From NCBI GenBank assembly GCA_001600095.1, contig BCIX01000001.1, forward strand, positions 1 through 64,000: a stretch of 64,000 nt of DNA, written 5' to 3'. This document shows positions 10,272 through 26,815 of the stretch, in pieces. Source of the DNA: Bullera alba. Its lineage: Eukaryota; Basidiomycota; Tremellomycetes; Tremellales; Bulleraceae. The notes below the pieces were generated by a model that saw nothing but the letters and a program-made list of their open reading frames with translations, searched no databases and was not told the DNA's origin. A program made the position numbers and the translations under genes. Within the stretch, counting starts at the first letter, position 1, and each line of letters opens with the position of its first letter.

Positions 10272-11533
10272 GTTGGATGTTGGTTGAATACTTGGTGGAA
10301 GGATGGTCGAGAAGACCTCTTTCCATTGCGACGCATTTAACAGGATGCAGTGAGCGAGCGAGCATTAGCTCCATACTGGAAATCCTGCTATCAGATAAAA
10401 GTCAAGGTGTATTTTTAGCCTGCTGAGATCTCGCTCTTACGCACTCTTGCCATGAGCGACCCGTCCTCTCCATGGAGGTATGTCAGTGAGGATGGAGAAG
10501 AGGAGAGGAAAGGGATCTGCAAGCGAATTGGTGGCTGATGGCTAGTGTCGGCCGATGTGTATCAGGCTAAATTGGTTCCATCCGCTCTTCGGGACCTGAG
10601 TACGAGTAAGTTCCTCGAAAGCTCTCGGCTCCGCCACAGGTCAAAGGCTGGTGAGGCTTTCCGCGACAACTGTCCTTCTCTGTCCTTGCAGCGTGATGTT
10701 GAGATGTCGACTCCCGAGCTTTGTAAGAGGCAGTGCTGGAGAGGTCCCGAGGAGTGGGGCATTGGTTGGCCGAAAATCTTCATCCGAGATCCTCAGATCG
10801 CCCTAGATCGCCCTGTCTCCTCCGTCTCTAGCGCAGGGTCCGCGAAGGCCATCTATTGCCGTTCAAGACCNTAGGTACATCAGAGCCTTGAGCTCTCGCT
10901 CAGACTCAGGATGGTCATCTGTCGTGGGTCAGCAGGGCCACTCGCGTCTCGCCTACTGGCGCATTGGACTTGATCTGCTCTTCGGGTCTCGGCGCCGTTG
11001 CCCGTTGNAAATGTTGAGGCTCCGTCCAGTTCAAGTTGTCGGATCGCCACGTCCTGAGCAGAGGTATGCAGTCTCTCGGTACTGGATCCGGAGTCGGGTA
11101 GAGGGGCAAGTCTATTAGCAGAGCAGCTTGCAGAGCAGTATATCGGCCGTGAGCAGTTGGACTGGAGGTTGACTTAAGGCCTCGGAAGGCCGGGAGGCCG
11201 GCCGCCCCGGGACCCACTTCATGACGTGTCATTGATCAGCGCGTATCCGTGCTGATAAGCGCTTTGACTCGCTCTCCTCGTTCCCCTCTTCCTGCAATCA
11301 CACACCGGACTAGGTACCTATTGGTAGCTGATGATAGAGTCGACACTATAACACCCATACACCAACAACACTAAGCCATATGGAGTCCTGCACACCGCCC
11401 GACTGGTCAAGCTAGAGACTCTCCGTCGTCCCCATTGTTGTCAGGTCGAGAGGATGAGTGCAACGCCGTTGGTGGGATCGGACATGACCGGGCCTGAGCG
11501 CGTGGTCAACATCGACCGGGACCACATCATGCA
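10272..11533. other. Intergenic between divergent FRE and PP2C relic
   Basis: No convincing gene. Open frames on either strand are short and uninterpretable, and single Ns occur near 10871 and 11008. The left part is the ferric reductase promoter. A short ATG frame starts at 11454 but closes at a TAA near 11565 unless it is an unrecognised first exon of the phosphatase relic. Confidence 0.5.
10388..10398 (-). promoter_or_regulatory. Iron-GATA site (ATCWGATAA) of the ferric reductase
   Basis: The + strand reads CTATCAGATAA, a full match to ATC(A/T)GATAA, the known recognition sequence of the iron-responsive GATA repressors Fep1 (S. pombe), SreA (Aspergillus) and Sre1 (Histoplasma). It is 117-127 bp upstream of the start codon. 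The identical 11 bp, in the same orientation relative to the gene, lies upstream of the siderophore transporter (52621-52631). Function as an iron switch is inferred. Confidence 0.7.
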
Positions 11534-12986
11534 ATGTTACATCGAATCCCTGCTCCCTACTACATAACCGCTATGTCTGAGCTGTGCTGCGATAACGATC
11601 ACCTCGAGAACGACTATCCGTTTCGATGGATACGCCCAGCGAGGCGTTATACCTTACTCGACGATGAGGCAGCGATCAAAGCGGAGCTCGACCAGTACGT
11701 GAAGCTTGGATTCGGCACCGATATCAGTGCTATCTCTTTCCAGCCGAGTCCTGACCCATTCGTGAGGATCCTCTGTACGACATAGTGCGATGATCTGACG
11801 TAGCTATAGCCAAACGAGGATCGGCATGATATCCAGCTATTCGAACTACCTCGACATCCCGCCGGTCTCACGGCTACATTAATCATTCTCCTCGATGGTC
11901 ATGCGGGTTGGGAGACTTCAACCTATGCTATATCAAAGCTGCCCAATATGTGCCGAGAAGCCATACTCGACCTTCCGACTTCAGCTTGGGAGGCAGATCA
12001 CTCGAGCTCGGATGCCATTGCTGAAGCCTTATCCTTGGCGTTGATAGGACTTGAAGACCAGATGCGGAGGGACTTTGTCGATTTGTTCCCTACCGACCTC
12101 GATGCTCTCAAAGACATGGACTAAGGAGAGATCAACAAGATCATCAACGAGGATCCTGAAGCCCACGCCAAGGTTCTCCGATATGGCCAAGGCTCGACGG
12201 CTCTTGTAGTGCTAAGAATTGGGGCAGACGTTTGGACAGCCAATATTGGAGACTGCGAAGCGGTGTTGGGTGTCAGGGACAGCGAAGGGAAGAGCTGGGC
12301 TTTGAAGATGCTAGTGGACGGACTACATAACGCCAGATCGAATGAGGATGAGAAGCGAAGAGTAGAGGAAGCACATCCTGGGGAACCGGATGCGATATCA
12401 GGAGAGGATAACCGCTTGTTGGGAATGATCGCCGTTACAAGGGGTGAGTACATCACATCAACGAGTCTGACTATGATGTTAGCTTTGGGAGATGGGATGT
12501 TCACAGCGTCTACACGGACAAAGTCTGGACTCGGTTGGATCCGACAATGAGGACTGCGGCAAAGTTGGCTCGACTATCAGCTCTTAATGTCACGGTGAGT
12601 CTGCACAATAATGCTCACTGTCTGTTTGTCGACCAAGCTGACATCTCAACTAGCCACCGTATATGACAGCTGTCCCCGATACACTACACCACCGCATACC
12701 CAACACCGCCGAAGCTTTCCTTATCGTCACATCGGATGGCTTGACGAATCCGGAATATCCTCCAGATGATTCACCTCATACAGAAGAGAGGATGTGGGTC
12801 GAGGGCCTTGGGAAGCTGCTGGACAATCCCACTACAGACCGGAGTAATCTCGCTCGAGATCTACTCCGCTCGACTTGGGGATTCGGCGAAGTCGGAAGGC
12901 ATCGCGCATCGGCATTCCTCACGCTCGACCACAAAGAAGATCATTATCAGGACGATGCGACAGTCGTGGTGGTTATCTTCAAGTAG
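11534..12986 (+). pseudogene. PP2C-type protein phosphatase, broken
   Basis: Remains of a metal-dependent Ser/Thr phosphatase. Exon 1 (start 11534, or 11573) runs to 11761 and splices cleanly to 11810. PP2C motifs follow in order: LLDGHAG (metal-binding Asp), YGQGSTALVVL, ANIGDCEAVLG, GMIAVTR joined across a good intron to ALGDGMF, and finally DDATVVVVIF. Two lesions interrupt it: an in-frame TAA at 12122-12124 after LDALKDMD, with no donor site near to splice it out, and a frameshift between ALGDGMF (near 12505) and VYTDKVWTRLDP (from 12513), which lie in different frames. All introns still have good splice sites, so inactivation looks recent. A sequencing error at both places is the alternative. 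Late PP2C sequence (PPYMTAVPD, VTSDGLTN) is otherwise intact. Confidence 0.75.
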
Positions 12987-14177
12987 ACCAAAGATCGAAA
13001 TGGACCAAGGATCGAACAGAGCCGACCTGTTAGGTTGCTTGGCAACGTCCTCATGCCTCGGCCTTCGGCCACTCGTAAGATGGTGGTTTACACTTGTCTA
13101 CACGAGGTCGTTGTCTCAGAGTGGCTTAGAAGGCTGATACAGTGGTAATCATATGCAAAAGCTCTCATGATTCACGTGCTCTGCATCTTGCCCATGAGGT
13201 CATGAGTGGTTGATACTCGTCGGTATCTCTCCTTTGGCCTGAAGGCGTCGGACATTCGATCGCGTTCTTGAGACATCCGGAACGTACAAGTATACCGTTT
13301 GCAGGTGGATAGAGGTGGAGACCGTACTTGCCGTTCGTGGAATGCTATATCTCTTCTGCGCTACTGCCTGCTACTGCCTACTACTGCACCGAGAGAATCG
13401 AATGCTTAGTAGGCTCACTCAGGTTGCGACAGGTTCCGATTCACTCACTACTGTGGCTGAAAGAGGCTGAGTCTCAGTTATGAGGATTTGCAATTGGATC
13501 TCTTCCTCCGAGCAGCAAGTGAGGTGACACGGACAGCAGTGTCTAACCCGAGCGTGCAGACAGACGTTCACATCCCTGAAAGTGACCAGTACTCGGGCCA
13601 TTTACTTCGAGTACATAAACGGGTCGTATCGGATTTGGAGATCCAACGCAAATGGCCCGAATAGTGACCCCTGGGCCGTAGGACTGCATCAGTCCGCAGC
13701 CTCCCGAAATAGCTTCACGTCGGAGGCCGATAAGCCACAGGAGAGCTCGCCCCGAGCATGGATGTATAGACGACCGTAGAACATCCGGGCCGAAGGTAAG
13801 GTCAGTACCGCATGGGTTTCAGGTTTCAGTGTGACTCATGTGAGTGCGGCTGAGTGGATTGAGTGGAGGCTAGTGGAGGCTTTCATAAACTGCGACTGAC
13901 TCATCATGCATCAGCAGCGTTGGATGACTGACCTTCTTTGTCAACATGCGGTACAGGCAGCTTATTATCGGATAAGTCAGCAAGAAGGGTTGACAAACCC
14001 AATGATCGACGACATCGCAAGGCTCTGCCAGGCTCGCCTCCACCTGAGGTCGAAGGGTATATATTGGACCGTGCTTCGACTCGCTCTCCTACTCCCAACT
14101 CTCATCCCAATCGCCCTCAAACCTTCTACCACTCTACAAGCACCCTCAGCCACCAGCCCATTTGTCCTCTATCCACG
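12987..14177. other. Intergenic; promoter of the HSP31-like gene
   Basis: No gene seen. The stretch holds three tandem CTACTGCC-type units (about 13365-13387), a double GATA motif with TTATC and GATAA separated by one G (13965-13975), and a TATA box (14059-14065) about 115 bp before the next start codon. Confidence 0.5.
14059..14065 (+). promoter_or_regulatory. TATA box of the HSP31-like gene
   Basis: TATATAT lies about 113 bp upstream of the start codon at 14178, followed by a pyrimidine-rich leader with CA/CC repeats. Strong TATA boxes are usual for stress-induced fungal genes. Confidence 0.45.
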
Positions 14178-14944
14178 ATGACTCCCCCTCGAAGAGCTCT
14201 AATCGCAATTACCTCTGCTTCGGCTACCCTTTTCCAAGGCAAAGAGACCACCGGACTCTTCATCTCGGAAGCACTACACCCCTACAAGGTTCTCACTGCT
14301 GCCGGATTCGAAGTCGACCTCGCTTCCGAAACTGGAAAGTACACTCCCGATTGGCTTTCCCAGCAACCCGACTTCTTAAATGGTGGAGACCTGGACATCT
14401 GGAACGATACCAAGAGCGACTTCCGGACCAAACTCGACAACATGCCTAAAGCCTCCGAGTTGGACGGTTCGAAGTACGGTGTTTTCTACGCGTCCGCCGG
14501 CCACGCCGCTCTTATAGACTACCCAAAGGCCGCCGCCCTGCAGAAGATCGCAGAAGACGTCTGGGCCAATGGTGGTATCGTCGCATCGGTCTGTCATGGA
14601 CCTGCCATCTTTGCCAATATGGTCGACCGAGCCACAAACGAGCCCATCATCAAGGGCAAACGTCTTACTGGCTTCACCACCGAGGCGGAACATACAATGT
14701 CCATTTACGACGAGTTGATATCTTGGGATTCGGAGATGGTCGAGACCCTCGCCGCCCGTCTCGGTGCTACATGTGAGTCCACAGCTTCCAACGAATGTAA
14801 ACTTGCTGACATTGCATAGACGAGCGCAGTGCCGGAGTCTGGGACGACTTCAACGTAGTGGATGGTCGATTGGTCACCGGTCAGAACCCAGCCAGTGCTG
14901 CTTCTACAGCTCGTGAGGTCGTCCGCGTTTTTGAACAGCTATAA
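14178..14944 (+). CDS. HSP31/DJ-1-type glyoxalase III-like protein
   Basis: Member of the DJ-1/PfpI superfamily, HSP31 branch, whose characterised yeast members convert methylglyoxal to D-lactate without glutathione and act in oxidative stress. Exons 14178-14772 and 14820-14944 give 239 aa. The catalytic triad is visible: Glu in GLFISEALHPY near residue 33, and Cys-His in the nucleophile elbow VCHGPA near residue 140. GGDLDIW and GFTTEAEH are also conserved in this branch. The C terminus contains VTGQNPASA, typical of the family. The ATG is 113 bp after a TATA box. Product is likely cytosolic; no targeting signal is seen. Confidence 0.92.
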
Positions 14945-15429
14945 TCCTGCGAATGCAATATGATACCCATTTCGCGACCTGGACGGTGTACTTGTAGAGG
15001 CAGATCTTAGTGTGATCAGAGCAACTTCAGTTGGCACAATCGAGCTTAGGAATCATAGATCAAAAGCTCTGGCTTGCCATTCTGGGATGGTCGCTTCGCA
15101 GTAGGACTTCTTTCTCGCATACTCGTCGAAGCCCGACGCCGGAACATGAACTAGGGACCTTAAAGCAGAATACCAAACAGCAGTCGTCGTATACCAAACG
15201 CGACAGTTATCTCCTACGAGAGCGCCGATCAGCCGACCCGACGGCGTCTCGGACGACGGGAAATCACGGCACGGCACGCCGGGAGACATGATACCCGTCG
15301 GAGAAGGCCGGGTCCGAGGAGGGCATAAAGCCAGCTGTACATTTGACAGCGTGACTACCCAGTGACCCAGAGTACATGGTGACTACCTCATACTGACACA
15401 TCCACACGCCTACACACAGAGCCCAAGCT
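14945..15429. other. Intergenic
   Basis: No gene seen. The 3' part is the promoter of the ADP/ATP carrier; its leader (about 15390-15429) is rich in CACA and CCTACACA. Confidence 0.5.
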
Positions 15430-16671
15430 ATGACCACACAGAGCTCGGCGGACTGGGCGACCAACTTCCTTATGGGAGGTGTGGCCGCCTCTATCTCCAA
15501 GACCGTCGCTGCGCCCATCGTGAGTATCCACCAATACTAGTTCTTGAGGTCAACGCTGATCGCTTGTAGGAACGAGTCAAATTGCTAGTACAGATCAGAC
15601 CCGATGAGTATAAGGGTATCGTTAATACATTCGGTGAGTGAGCTTCCATGGAAATGAGCTAATATAAAGCCAAGGTCAACGTGAGTCGACAAAGGTTGAT
15701 GTAAACTGCAACACACCCTGATGGCTCTGATAGAGAGAGGAAGGATTGAGATCTTTCTGGCGTGGTAATGGAACCAATGTGATTCGATACTTTCCTACCC
15801 AAGCTCTCAACTTTGCCTTCAAGGACTACTTCAAGACTATCTTCGGGAGCAAGCGCCAAGACGGGTACGCTCGGTTCCTCTTGGGTAACATCGCATCGGG
15901 TGCTGCTGCTGGAGCTACAGGAAGTGAGCGGCACTGTGACTCATCATATCAAGTTTGATCGTCGCTAACTCGTACTAGGTCTATTCGTGTACTCGATGGA
16001 CTATGCCCGAACAAGACTCTCGGTTGACTCGAAGAATGCAGCTAGAGGGGGACAACGACAGTTTACGGGAATGATTGATGTATAGTGAGTGCTAAAGTCA
16101 AAGTCAATGCTGAGCCGTCCAGCAAGAAGACACTCGCTTCAGACGGAGTCAGTGGTCTCTACCGAGGCTTTATGCCTTCTGTTGTCGGCATCATTGTGTA
16201 TCGAGGGTGGGTCAAGATCATACATTCGAGCTCACGCATAGAGCATACTTCGGTCTATACGACTCACTCAAACCCCTCCTCCCCGAGAATCTGAAAGGCA
16301 ATCCCGCGGCCAACTTCGTCGTAGGGTACGGCTCCACTACCTTGGCAGGCCTCGTGGCGTGAGTGTCTCGAAGCGGAGCTGGACTGACGGCAGATATCCA
16401 TTCGATACTATCCGCCGAAGGATGATGATGACTGTAGGAGGGGATTCGGCGGTGAAGTACACTTCGACATTGGACGCATTCCGAAAGGTCATCGCGGCAG
16501 AGGGCGCGGGAACTCTGATGCGAGGCGCTGGCGCGAATATCCTCAGGTGAGTGCTAGAACGTTGGACCATTGCTGATCGACAGAGGTGTAGCTGGTGCAG
16601 GGGCGTTGACCCTCTACGACCTGTTCCAGTCCACCGTGTTCGGACAGGTGTATGCGGCGGGATCGGGCTGA
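15430..16671 (+). CDS. Mitochondrial ADP/ATP carrier
   Basis: Exchanges cytosolic ADP for matrix ATP across the inner mitochondrial membrane. Nine exons join in frame to 300 aa: 15430-15519, 15570-15633, 15670-15680, 15734-15923, 15979-16084, 16123-16206, 16242-16358, 16394-16546, 16584-16671. Exon 3 is an 11-nt microexon required to restore frame and the repeat-1 sequence [17 protein letters not shown]. Three mitochondrial-carrier repeats are visible with Px[DE]xx[KR]-type signatures ([24 protein letters not shown]). The family-defining RRRMMM signature is intact. First-repeat proline context is API rather than the more usual APIER preceded by KTAAAP; here KTVAAPIER, which is close. It is convergent with DNA polymerase eta, 220 bp between stops. 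Confidence 0.95.
15670..15680 (+). other. 11-nt microexon of the ADP/ATP carrier
   Basis: The exon CCAAGGTCAAC is flanked by AAG acceptor and GTGAGT donor sites. Joined to exons 15570-15633 and 15734-15923 it gives [19 protein letters not shown] in frame. Without it the reading frame and the conserved repeat are lost. Confidence 0.8.
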
Positions 16672-16891
16672 GGAGACCCAATGATATAGACATCACCCTA
16701 CGTTGTAGCGATGGAGACATTCCGTTTGCTCTGAAGGTGACTGACGATCAGCGTCGTATGTTGAAGCTTCTACCCTTACTCACCGGTGTATTAAACGTCC
16801 CGCCCATCATCTACTCCAGCCAGAGAAGGGGTTCTCTCTTGTCCTCTCCTCCCACTCGTCTGGTCGTAGGCTGACGGGCTGAGTCTGGCAT

Positions 16892-19014
16892 CTACCCTGG
16901 CTTGGTGAAGAAGGCTCTGATGTCCTTCTTGACCCGCTTTGGTTCTGGAGGTTGACTGAGCTGAAGGGCGAGATGGTAATCTTGGTGTTCCTGAACGAGC
17001 AAGTCGAGCCTTTCCTCCTCAGTACTGATGCGATGGCTGCAATCAGAGCATCTCCAATCGGTGTCGGATATGCTGTCTAGCGTATTACTTGATGAAGGAT
17101 CGTCGAGTGAGGGCCGACCACGCTTGCCAAGGAAGTTGGTAATGTTCCGCTGTCCATTCTCCATCCGCTCGACACCTGAGAACTGCAGTGACAACTTCTA
17201 GTATCAGCAATACGTCAATAGACCAAGACTCACGCTATGCACGTCCATACCGCCTTTCCTACGCAGGATCTCGGGACAAGCCTCCTTCCATAACCGCTTT
17301 GCCAAAGTCTCAATATGTGCCGGGACAATGTCCTTGGTGAAGGTGAAAGGGGTTTGCCTCGACCTCAAGTTGTTGCCGTACCCGTATCCTGTCCGCCAGC
17401 TGAGTACCAGAGTCTTAGGCCAAAGTCCAGGGGACAACTCTCTCGCCTCCAATAGTCGCAAGTTGAGCTCCCCGGAGAGCAAGTCGATCCAATGTAGAGC
17501 TCCGTCTGGGGTGGTACACGGGGGTATGAGGTTCTTGCTCGCCAGCATAGTCTTGTTCTGACTGCGCGAAGTCACTGCGGTCTCGTCGATTCCCTATATT
17601 CAGCTCAATACATGTATAGGACTCACCCTTATCAGGTTGTAGATCCATATGCTCTCCTCACCAAATCGACTCTGCATCTTCGGAAGCGAGATATTTCTGA
17701 GGTCAGCACAAGATGCGGATGGATGACCTACTTCAATTCCCCTACAGTCTCGCATTGAAACTCCTCTGCCACAGCGCGACCCAATTTTCCTCCTAGGTTG
17801 CGGATCTGTACATTCAGCTTTGTCACTTCGAACGACTCACATCGGTGAAAGGGGTATCGTGAAGGAACGCTGCGACTGCTGAGTGTCGAAGTACAGTCTG
17901 TCCATTGGGTTTCTTGACAGAAGAGCAAAGCTGTGGATCAGCTTTGTAGCAGGGATTTACTCACCTTTGCCATAGCCTTGTTGTGTGCCACTCCTGCCGA
18001 AGTGGTGTAATGAAGCCTTGTCCAAATCTCCTGCCGCAAGTCCGCCATTATATCCGCTCCGATTCGAAGCGCCCAATCGCTCCAGCATGCCTTTGCAGAC
18101 TCCGTCTCCTCATGATCTTCCTCTTCTGGATCTTCCTGAAAGCTATCGCTGGTCGGCAGTACGTTTCCAGCTCCGGACCAATCTATCGGAGGAGCAGGTG
18201 GAAGAATCGAATCAATGCCTTCGGGAGCATCTTCTGGGATGATGGAGAGGAAGGGGAATCGGTCTAGAAGGCGCTCGAGTACTAGCGGTGTGAGGTCCAT
18301 GTATGCCTCATCGATACTGGCCTTCTCTTATATTGTCAACGAAGTCACCAAGGATAGACTCACCGACGACGCCCTTGGGCACCATCTCGCGGAAGATGGA
18401 GATGACTTTTGTACTTTCTCGCCGGTAAGGATCCAAACTGACCTGATGTACAGTCAGACCATCATCAAAACAGTCACGTACCTTGTGAGTGAGAACATTC
18501 GCGTCTTCCCAATACCCTGATTCAGTCTCTCCCGGTCGGTAGGTAGCCGTGTGCACTATAACTACATCCGGGCATAGCTCTTTGGCCTCTTTCGGGCCCA
18601 TTGTTGAGCATCTAGCAATGAGCGATCGTTCCTTAACTTTCACCCACCTCTTGATACCATACTTCCTTGCCGGATAGTTGACAGCGATGATTGTTTCCCA
18701 TTGTATAACAATCAAGGGTACGTGGTCGGGTGACCCAATCCGTACAGCTTCAAACTCTGATACGTCAGCGATGAACCATCTCAGCGCACTCACGAGCATA
18801 CGCGGCATCGATATCGCAATGAGCCACTACGCGCAGAGGGTTGCTAGAGGTCAGACTAGAGATACCGTCATTCGCCTCACCTAGGTGTTTGAGCTGTTGG
18901 GTTCAGCAGATGCCTGTGGGGTCGAACGATCAGCTACAGACGACGTCACATTCAAATCTGAGAAACACACCGGTATGTAGGCTTTGCCAAAGACGGCTCG
19001 TGTCGTCTGAACAT
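16892..19014 (-). CDS. RAD30: DNA polymerase eta (translesion, Y family)
   Basis: Bypasses UV pyrimidine dimers in the nucleus. The proposed start at 19014 gives MFRRHEPSLAKPTYR, which splices (about 18973 to 18909, then 18880 to 18844) to LRVVAHCDIDAAYA and AQFEAVRIG. Palm motif DIDAAYAQFE holds the first catalytic acidic residues. LIVIQW and IAVNYPARKYGI are the typical following sequence. The second acidic motif, EAYMDLTPLVLERLL, is split by an intron near 18310. Later pieces are HNKAMAK, an HhH-type stretch with IRNLGGKLG, and a C-terminal zinc finger: WRCSDC with EHQDYHLA matches a UBZ ubiquitin-binding finger. The final RAFFTKPG resembles a PCNA-binding PIP box. About ten introns. Exact exon 1 is the least certain part. 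Confidence 0.88.
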
Positions 19015-19891
19015 CTACATCAGATTTGAGAGTCGGTGGGTGTCGAGAGCGTCTTCAGCCGCAGTCGCGTGAGCAGTTGAGAGCCTTCGACCGGCCATCG
19101 ATGGTCTTCAGCAAGGGTTGAGGTTTTGGTTGAGGTGAACAGGCCAGCAAGTGAGTCAACCGAGCGGAAGCAAATCTCGAACGCATTGCTGAGATCGATC
19201 GATGCATTTGCCGGCTGGCTGTTGGCTGCTGGGATCTGGGATCTCCATGTTTCAATCGTGTCTCTACCCTTCTCATAATTGCACTTCGCGTCGACCAGCC
19301 AGACTGATGGAACACTGCATCCTCACAGAGCATCTCCAGGCCGAGAACGAACGCGCTCATTGCACTTTGGAATCACTGGATCACACGAGAAGGCGTTCCC
19401 GATGAAATCGTCCTTGAATTCTACGACTACCGCCAACATATGATGGACATCCAAGCGTTGGTGGCCTATAAACCCGGGATCCAGGCCCAGCACTCCCCCT
19501 GATCCATTGTCCTACGTCGCAACGTAGGTTGACAAGTCAACAACAGCGGAAGGCAGCTGAATGGAGACGGCTCCCTTCCTGTCCGATACTGAAATCCGGC
19601 GATCTGCAATTCGATCAGGACCCGTTGACTATCGCACCAAGGAATCCAACTCAGACGATCTGCGAGACAGCAACCAAGACAGGATTGCTCCGAGGAGGAC
19701 CACCCGTGAACGTGCTGAGATACGAGAATCCTGAGTCACCGGTGTTCGAAGTGTTGATGCCACCTCTACGGACCGGATGGAATGAATATTTCAGAGGTCC
19801 ACCCCATCAAGATGAGAGGCACCACAATGCATATCAAATATCCTATGATTCCGGCATCTACAAAAGCCTTACAACGAATCTTCGGACGATC
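19015..19891. other. Intergenic with one unexplained open stretch
   Basis: This gap separates the start of polymerase eta from the stop of the ABC transporter. On the + strand 19339-19500 is open and protein-like (ALIALWNHWITREGVP, DEIVLEFYDYRQ) but closes at a TGA without a usable donor, and 19529-19930 is another open frame. I could not join them into a gene or recognise a domain. It may be a relic or chance. Confidence 0.35.
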
Positions 19892-25307
<5,416 letters not shown>

Positions 25308-25799
25308 CATTACTGCGGAGAAAATTGCTCGTCGCAAACGTGTATCTCATGAACTTGATGCAATTGTCAGGATGTCGAGGACTGTCAAGGCCATCGAGGA
25401 CTGCATGACCGCAATCCAGAAATCCCTCGACTCTCGAGTGATCGGTCCTCGGATATGACCGAAGAAGAGCGGAGATCGCCGTCAGGCCGTCGGCCGATGC
25501 GTTCGGGTAAGCTTATACGCGTATGGATATATGAGTGTACGCTAGCGCTGAGCGCTTGCATTGGTCCCTCGGAGCAGAGCTTAACCACCTTAGAGCAGCT
25601 AACAGCTGTGCAGCTCCAGCTTCTCTCAGAGCCCAACTAGACTGGATGACGTTCTCGCTCTCCTTCGCCGATACTGAAGTGGGATGAACTCTTTGCGTTG
25701 ATTGCAACACACTTATCTTACGCATCGATATCGCTCCACTGGCCACCAACACGGAGACACAGCGAGTCCGCATTCTGCTTCGTGGATCACACCGCCAAA
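25308..25799. promoter_or_regulatory. Divergent promoter: ABC transporter / small membrane protein
   Basis: About 490 bp separate the two start codons. Open frames here are shadows. No clear TATA or repeat was recognised. Confidence 0.4.
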
Positions 25800-26411
25800 A
25801 TGCTTGTTCGCTTTCCCCACTCGTCCTTCGTAGCACTCGCTGCCGCCTTCATCCTGCTCGCAGGAGCTACAGACCTCCCCGAAACCATATATGTCGTGCC
25901 GAATACGAACAGCCAAATACCATTAGTCCGTCGGAAGGGCACCCGGTCAATCACCTCGGGCTCTCTCATTCTCGCGCTGAGTCTGATGATCCGCGAGTCG
26001 TGGCGTAAACTCGGTCTGTTCATAGGAGTAATGGGAGGAGCAGTATCATTGGTCCGTGGACTCGGAGTCACGTTTGGACTATTGGCATGGGAAGAGGAGC
26101 ACTTTGAGGCGGTCGTGGCGGATCAGAGAGCGAAAATGGAGGAGGTCTTGGAGGCCCTGGATGTCGGCGGTCAGTCTGGAAAGATCCGGGATCTGATCGA
26201 TGGAGAGATCGAGACGGTGGATCTGGAGACAAACTGTGGCACACTGCTCTTGGAGAGAATAGGTGATGGGTACTTGGCGACGCTTGGCTCGGGAGCGAAA
26301 GCTCGGACTGCGAGATTGATTAGAGGCAGTAGCGTTGGGGAATCGTGGGTCGAAGTCGCAAAGAGAAGGGTCGAGGGCGAATGGTTGATGCTTATAAGTC
26401 GCTATGAATGA
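25800..26411 (+). CDS. Small secreted or membrane protein, unknown
   Basis: Single-exon frame of 203 aa. It begins MLVRFPHSSFVALAAAFILLAGA, a good signal peptide with likely cleavage after AGA. A second hydrophobic stretch (SGSLILALSLMI ... LGLFIGVMGGAVSLVRGLGVTFGLLAW, residues ~58-100) suggests one or two membrane helices. A charged, helical segment follows (EEHFEAVVADQRAKMEEVLEALD), then a basic C-terminal part. An in-frame ATG at 25698 would add 34 residues and bury the signal peptide, so 25800 is preferred. No family recognised. Coding potential is supported mainly by length, hydropathy and the clean start. Confidence 0.55.
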   Translation: MLVRFPHSSFVALAAAFILLAGATDLPETIYVVPNTNSQIPLVRRKGTRSITSGSLILALSLMIRESWRKLGLFIGVMGGAVSLVRGLGVTFGLLAWEEEHFEAVVADQRAKMEEVLEALDVGGQSGKIRDLIDGEIETVDLETNCGTLLLERIGDGYLATLGSGAKARTARLIRGSSVGESWVEVAKRRVEGEWLMLISRYE

Positions 26412-26815
26412 TGTGCTTCTATCCCATTATGTCCCCATTATGTCACCGAATCGAACATCAGAGCAGGATGTGCCTGCCGCTGGGATGGACGAGACTCTGC
26501 GTCGTGGCCGAGGAGCATGTCACTGAATCCTCCACACACGGAAAGCTTGTGTCCTGCGGCAATCGGGCTCATCGCTTACAGCTTTGGTTCGATCTCTGAA
26601 GAAGTCTTCGAGCACACGTGCACTGGAACAACTCTGTCACCACACCTGCCTTTGATCCAATCTGTGCTACAACAGCGGTATCGAGATCCGCGACGAGTCG
26701 ACACGAGACGTTGCCTTTGAACGTACGTGTATTCATTCTGCATCACAATACGGGATCACGAAGACGTCTTTTACAGCTAGAATACAACAATCCTAAAGTC
26801 ATCCGCCAGCTCGAC
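26412..26815. other. Intergenic
   Basis: No gene seen. A small direct repeat of CCCATTATGT occurs at about 26420-26440. The gap separates two convergent gene ends. Confidence 0.5.

Noticed and set aside
13965..13975. TTATC-G-GATAA double GATA upstream of the HSP31-like gene
   Set aside because: It lacks the W of ATCWGATAA, and the gene is not an iron gene, so it is not counted as an iron site.
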